Assembly (NCBI RefSeq): GCF_021504595.1
Contig: NZ_JACSGT010000003.1
Coordinates: 649,196-713,195 of the forward strand
Source of the DNA: Chryseobacterium indicum
Lineage (GTDB): Bacteria; Bacteroidota; Bacteroidia; Flavobacteriales; Weeksellaceae
Reading direction: 5' to 3'
DNA length: 64,000 bases
Shown: in pieces, positions 61,480-64,000 of the stretch
Numbering within the stretch: position 1 is the first letter of the stretch
Layout of the letters: the number at the start of each line of letters is the position of its first letter
Notes under the pieces: model-generated
What the model was told of the DNA's origin: nothing
Databases searched by the model: none
The model's input: only the letters and a program-made list of their open reading frames with translations
Position numbers and translations under genes: made by a program

Positions 61480-63276
61480 ATGTGCGGAATAGCGGGAATC
61501 ATCACGAACAACGCCAGAAATTATCATGGGGAGCTGAAAAAAATGACTGATGCCATTGCGCATCGCGGTCCGGATTCTTCTCATGCTGAATTTTATGATA
61601 ATGCAGCTTTAGGGCATCGCAGACTTTCTATTATTGATCTTTCTGAAAACGGAAAACAGCCCATGTTTTCTGCCACAAAAAACGAATGTATCGTACTGAA
61701 TGGCGAGATCTACGGTTATCTGGATATTAAAGCCAACTACCCTGAATATCCTTACCGCGGAAGTTCAGATACTGAGGTCATTCTTGCCATGTATCAGCGG
61801 AAAAAAGAAAACCTCATCCACGATCTTCCTGGAATGTTTGCTTTTGCTATTTGGGACAACGAAAAGCAGGAACTATTCTGCGTCAGAGACCGTTTTGGGG
61901 AAAAACCTTTCTATTACGCTATCGGGAACAATAATGAATTTATTTTTGCTTCTGAAATCAAAGCCATTCTTGCTTCCGGATTAATTCGTCCGAAAGTAGA
62001 TAATTCAGCTCTTTCTCACTATCTTCAGCATGGCTATGTAAGTACATACCAAAGTATTTACGAAAACATTCATGCGCTTCCTCCTGCTCATCAGTTGATC
62101 TGGAAAGACGGCAAAATATCCGTTTCAAGATATTACAGTCTTCCCAAAAAAGACAGAACCATCAGTTTATCGGATGCTAAAGAACAATTTACTTATCTTT
62201 TAAAAAATGCTGTTAAAAAACAGTTGGTAGCCGATGTTGAAGTAGGTAGTTTTCTGAGTGGCGGTTTAGATTCTTCTTCTATTGTAGGACTTGTTGCCGA
62301 ATTTTTACCGAAACAGACAACCATCAGCTTTGGTTATGATCATGAAGCGAGCGAACTGAAATATGCCAAAGAAATAGCCGATAAATACAATACAAATCAC
62401 ATTGAAGTTCACGAAAAAAAAGAAGATCTGGTAACTGCTCTTTTAAAAACTTCACCGTTTTTCGATGAACCTTTTGCAGATTATTCTGCAATTCCGCATT
62501 TTGAAATCTGCAGAAATGCAAGGAAAAATCTTACGGTTGTCCTTTCGGGAGATGTAGGAGATGAATTATTCGGTGGCTACAACTTCTACACCATTGAAAA
62601 TAAGCTGAGAAATCATTTCAGTTACAAAAATATTATTGCCCAGTTTGGATTAAAACTGTATCAGAAATTAAAGCCAATTTCTTTTATCAGCCAACAGAAT
62701 ATTGAAAACAAAAATATTCTCGATTTTCATCAAAACTATGTAAGAATAGCTTTCTCCAAGCAAGAAAGACAGGCTTTAGGACTGCATTCGGATTATGAAC
62801 AGCCTTACAGTTTTATCCCAGATCCGGATTCATTAAATGATATCATGCGATTGGATATCGAGGATTTTGTCCCTTCCAATATGATGGTAAAATCCGACAG
62901 AATGGCAATGGCAAATTCCTTAGAAGTAAGAACACCCTTTCTTGATCTGGATTTCGCAGAATTCTGCATTCAGCTTCCGGAACAGCTTAAACTTAATAAC
63001 AATAACGATAAGATCATCCTTCGCGAAGCGATGGGCTTTTACTGGACAGAAACCATCAGAAAACGTCATAAACAGGGCTTTGGAATGAGTGTTTCAAATT
63101 GGTTTACAGAAGATAATCTTCTTCGCTTTTCCGATGAACTGCTAAAAAATCCTAATCAGAAAATCTTTAATTACATCGATTTTAAGGCTACACAAAATTT
63201 ACTGACCAAAGATTACAAACACTGGTGTCTTTTACAGTTGTCTCTTTGGGCTCATAACAACGAAAAACATTTGTAA
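61480..63276 (+). CDS. Asparagine synthase-type amidotransferase
   Basis: A 598-residue AsnB-family protein. Cys2 (MCGIAG) is the glutaminase nucleophile, with RGPDSS, NGEIYGY and SSDTEV completing the N-terminal domain (1-215). The synthetase domain has the ATP-pyrophosphatase loop SGGLDSSS at 260-267 and SGDVGDELFGGY near 350. Either it makes asparagine, or, as in several O-antigen loci, it amidates a uronic-acid sugar; ugd at the start of this locus makes UDP-GlcA, which suits the second role. Confidence 0.88.
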   Translation: MCGIAGIITNNARNYHGELKKMTDAIAHRGPDSSHAEFYDNAALGHRRLSIIDLSENGKQPMFSATKNECIVLNGEIYGYLDIKANYPEYPYRGSSDTEVILAMYQRKKENLIHDLPGMFAFAIWDNEKQELFCVRDRFGEKPFYYAIGNNNEFIFASEIKAILASGLIRPKVDNSALSHYLQHGYVSTYQSIYENIHALPPAHQLIWKDGKISVSRYYSLPKKDRTISLSDAKEQFTYLLKNAVKKQLVADVEVGSFLSGGLDSSSIVGLVAEFLPKQTTISFGYDHEASELKYAKEIADKYNTNHIEVHEKKEDLVTALLKTSPFFDEPFADYSAIPHFEICRNARKNLTVVLSGDVGDELFGGYNFYTIENKLRNHFSYKNIIAQFGLKLYQKLKPISFISQQNIENKNILDFHQNYVRIAFSKQERQALGLHSDYEQPYSFIPDPDSLNDIMRLDIEDFVPSNMMVKSDRMAMANSLEVRTPFLDLDFAEFCIQLPEQLKLNNNNDKIILREAMGFYWTETIRKRHKQGFGMSVSNWFTEDNLLRFSDELLKNPNQKIFNYIDFKATQNLLTKDYKHWCLLQLSLWAHNNEKHL

Positions 63277-63278
63277 TC

Positions 63279-64000
63279 ATGAGTCTGAAAAAAAGAATAA
63301 CTTCCCGTTTCTACTATTATCAGTGGCTTTTCAATACCCGGAAACTTCGTGCAGACTTTCCCGCTTATCGTATTTTGAATATAAAAGAGACGATTGAGGA
63401 GATTGTTAAAAACCGTCGTTCGGTAAGCAGATTCGGAGATGGAGAATTCAGATTGATGCTGCCACAATATGAACTGGAGTTTCAGGAAAACAGTGAGAGA
63501 ATTCGTGAAAAAATGAGTGAAGTAATAAGTTCAGATCTTAAAAACCATTTGGTTTGTCTTCCTGAACCACTTGTTACGGTACGCTCATTTGATATTATTA
63601 CGAAATATTGGTGGAAAAAATTCATTAACAATTACGGATCCAGAATTTCTCCTTTTTTAGATGAAAACAAAACCTACGGAAATTCATTCATCACCAGATT
63701 TTATCTTGGCTATGAAGATAAATCTGAAAAAAGAAATTTAGATATCATCAAATCCTTAAAAAAAATATGGGATAGAAAAGATATACTGATCATTGAAGGA
63801 AGGTATTCCCGATTGGGAGTAGGGAATGATCTGTTTGACAATGCAGCTTCTCTTAAAAGGATTATCTGCCCCGAAAAAAATGCCTTCAGATGTTATGATA
63901 AAATTTTTGAAGCAGCAGCGGAATTTGGAAAAGACAGACTTATCTTGGCAGCTTTAGGTCCTACAGCAACCATTTTGGCTTATGATCTCGCTAAAGATAA
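63279..64000 (+). CDS. GT-D fold glycosyltransferase, 5' part (cut by window end)
   Basis: A frame from ATG 63279, 2 bases after the asnB-type stop, open to the last base (240 codons visible). The block KNRRSVSRFGDGEFRLML near residues 47-64 is the signature of GT-D-type (DUF1792) glycosyltransferases. Further matching stretches are GNSFITRFYLGYED near 128-141, DILIIEGRYSRLGVGNDLFDNA near 162-183, and LILAALGPTATILAYDLA near the end. It probably adds another sugar to the glycan. The C-terminus lies outside the window. Confidence 0.82.
   Translation, partial: MSLKKRITSRFYYYQWLFNTRKLRADFPAYRILNIKETIEEIVKNRRSVSRFGDGEFRLMLPQYELEFQENSERIREKMSEVISSDLKNHLVCLPEPLVTVRSFDIITKYWWKKFINNYGSRISPFLDENKTYGNSFITRFYLGYEDKSEKRNLDIIKSLKKIWDRKDILIIEGRYSRLGVGNDLFDNAASLKRIICPEKNAFRCYDKIFEAAAEFGKDRLILAALGPTATILAYDLAKD

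Overview
The window looks like a chromosomal segment of a Bacteroidota bacterium of class Flavobacteriia, most probably Chryseobacterium or a close relative in the Weeksellaceae. The reasons are low G+C, promoters of the TTG-N19/20-TAnnTTTG type, weak Shine-Dalgarno sites with several TTG/GTG starts, a SusC/SusD pair, a bacillithiol enzyme (BshC), a GYDIA-family GHMP kinase, a porin of the Bacteroidetes 'putative porin' family, and short intergenic repeats of the kind scattered through these genomes. No plasmid, prophage or CRISPR signature was seen.

Layout. 1-5.3 kb: a truncated hypothetical gene, a very small gene for a double-glycine leader, cysteine-rich peptide (bacteriocin-like), a DUF5995 gene, an SGNH hydrolase, rmuC, a SpoU-type RNA methyltransferase and a small lipoprotein. 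5.4-12.1 kb: a membrane-spanning putative regulator with a lipoprotein partner, 5-FTHF cyclo-ligase, TrhO tRNA hydroxylase, an HtrA/DegP protease and a RidA/membrane-protein pair. 12.1-17.2 kb: LptD-like protein and a divergent cell-wall amidase, then three tRNA-Glu genes interleaved with a small gene and rpsT. 17.2-26.2 kb: a metal/redox region on the minus strand: YHS lipoprotein, SCO copper chaperone, exported Fe/Mn superoxide dismutase, MbnP, its di-heme partner MbnH, a beta-barrel protein, two paralogous small cysteine-motif membrane proteins, and a Zn/Cd-type P1B ATPase next to a Fur-family regulator. A structured-RNA candidate and several repeat arrays lie between these genes.

26.2-36.6 kb: a nine-unit 21-bp tandem array, aroQ, pckA, the GYDIA kinase, fabD, a LysM/periplasmic-binding-protein fusion, bshC and a porin. 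36.7-42.9 kb: an intact IS3-family element inserted between the susD stop codon and what appears to be the original terminator of a susC-susD operon. 42.9-47.8 kb: the conserved rimP-nusA-infB operon with a terminator-like hairpin in its leader.

47.9-64 kb: a surface-polysaccharide (O-antigen-type) locus on the plus strand. ugd, rfbB and rfbA supply UDP-GlcA and dTDP-4-keto-6-deoxyglucose. A Wzm/Wzt ABC exporter with a C-terminal Wzt domain follows. fdtA-fdtC-fdtB homologues should turn the dTDP intermediate into a 3-acetamido-3,6-dideoxyhexose. Six glycosyltransferase-like genes, a short SDR, a methyltransferase and an asparagine-synthase-type amidotransferase complete the set. The last gene (GT-D fold) runs off the window. 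No computation was run; family names come from motif recognition by eye.
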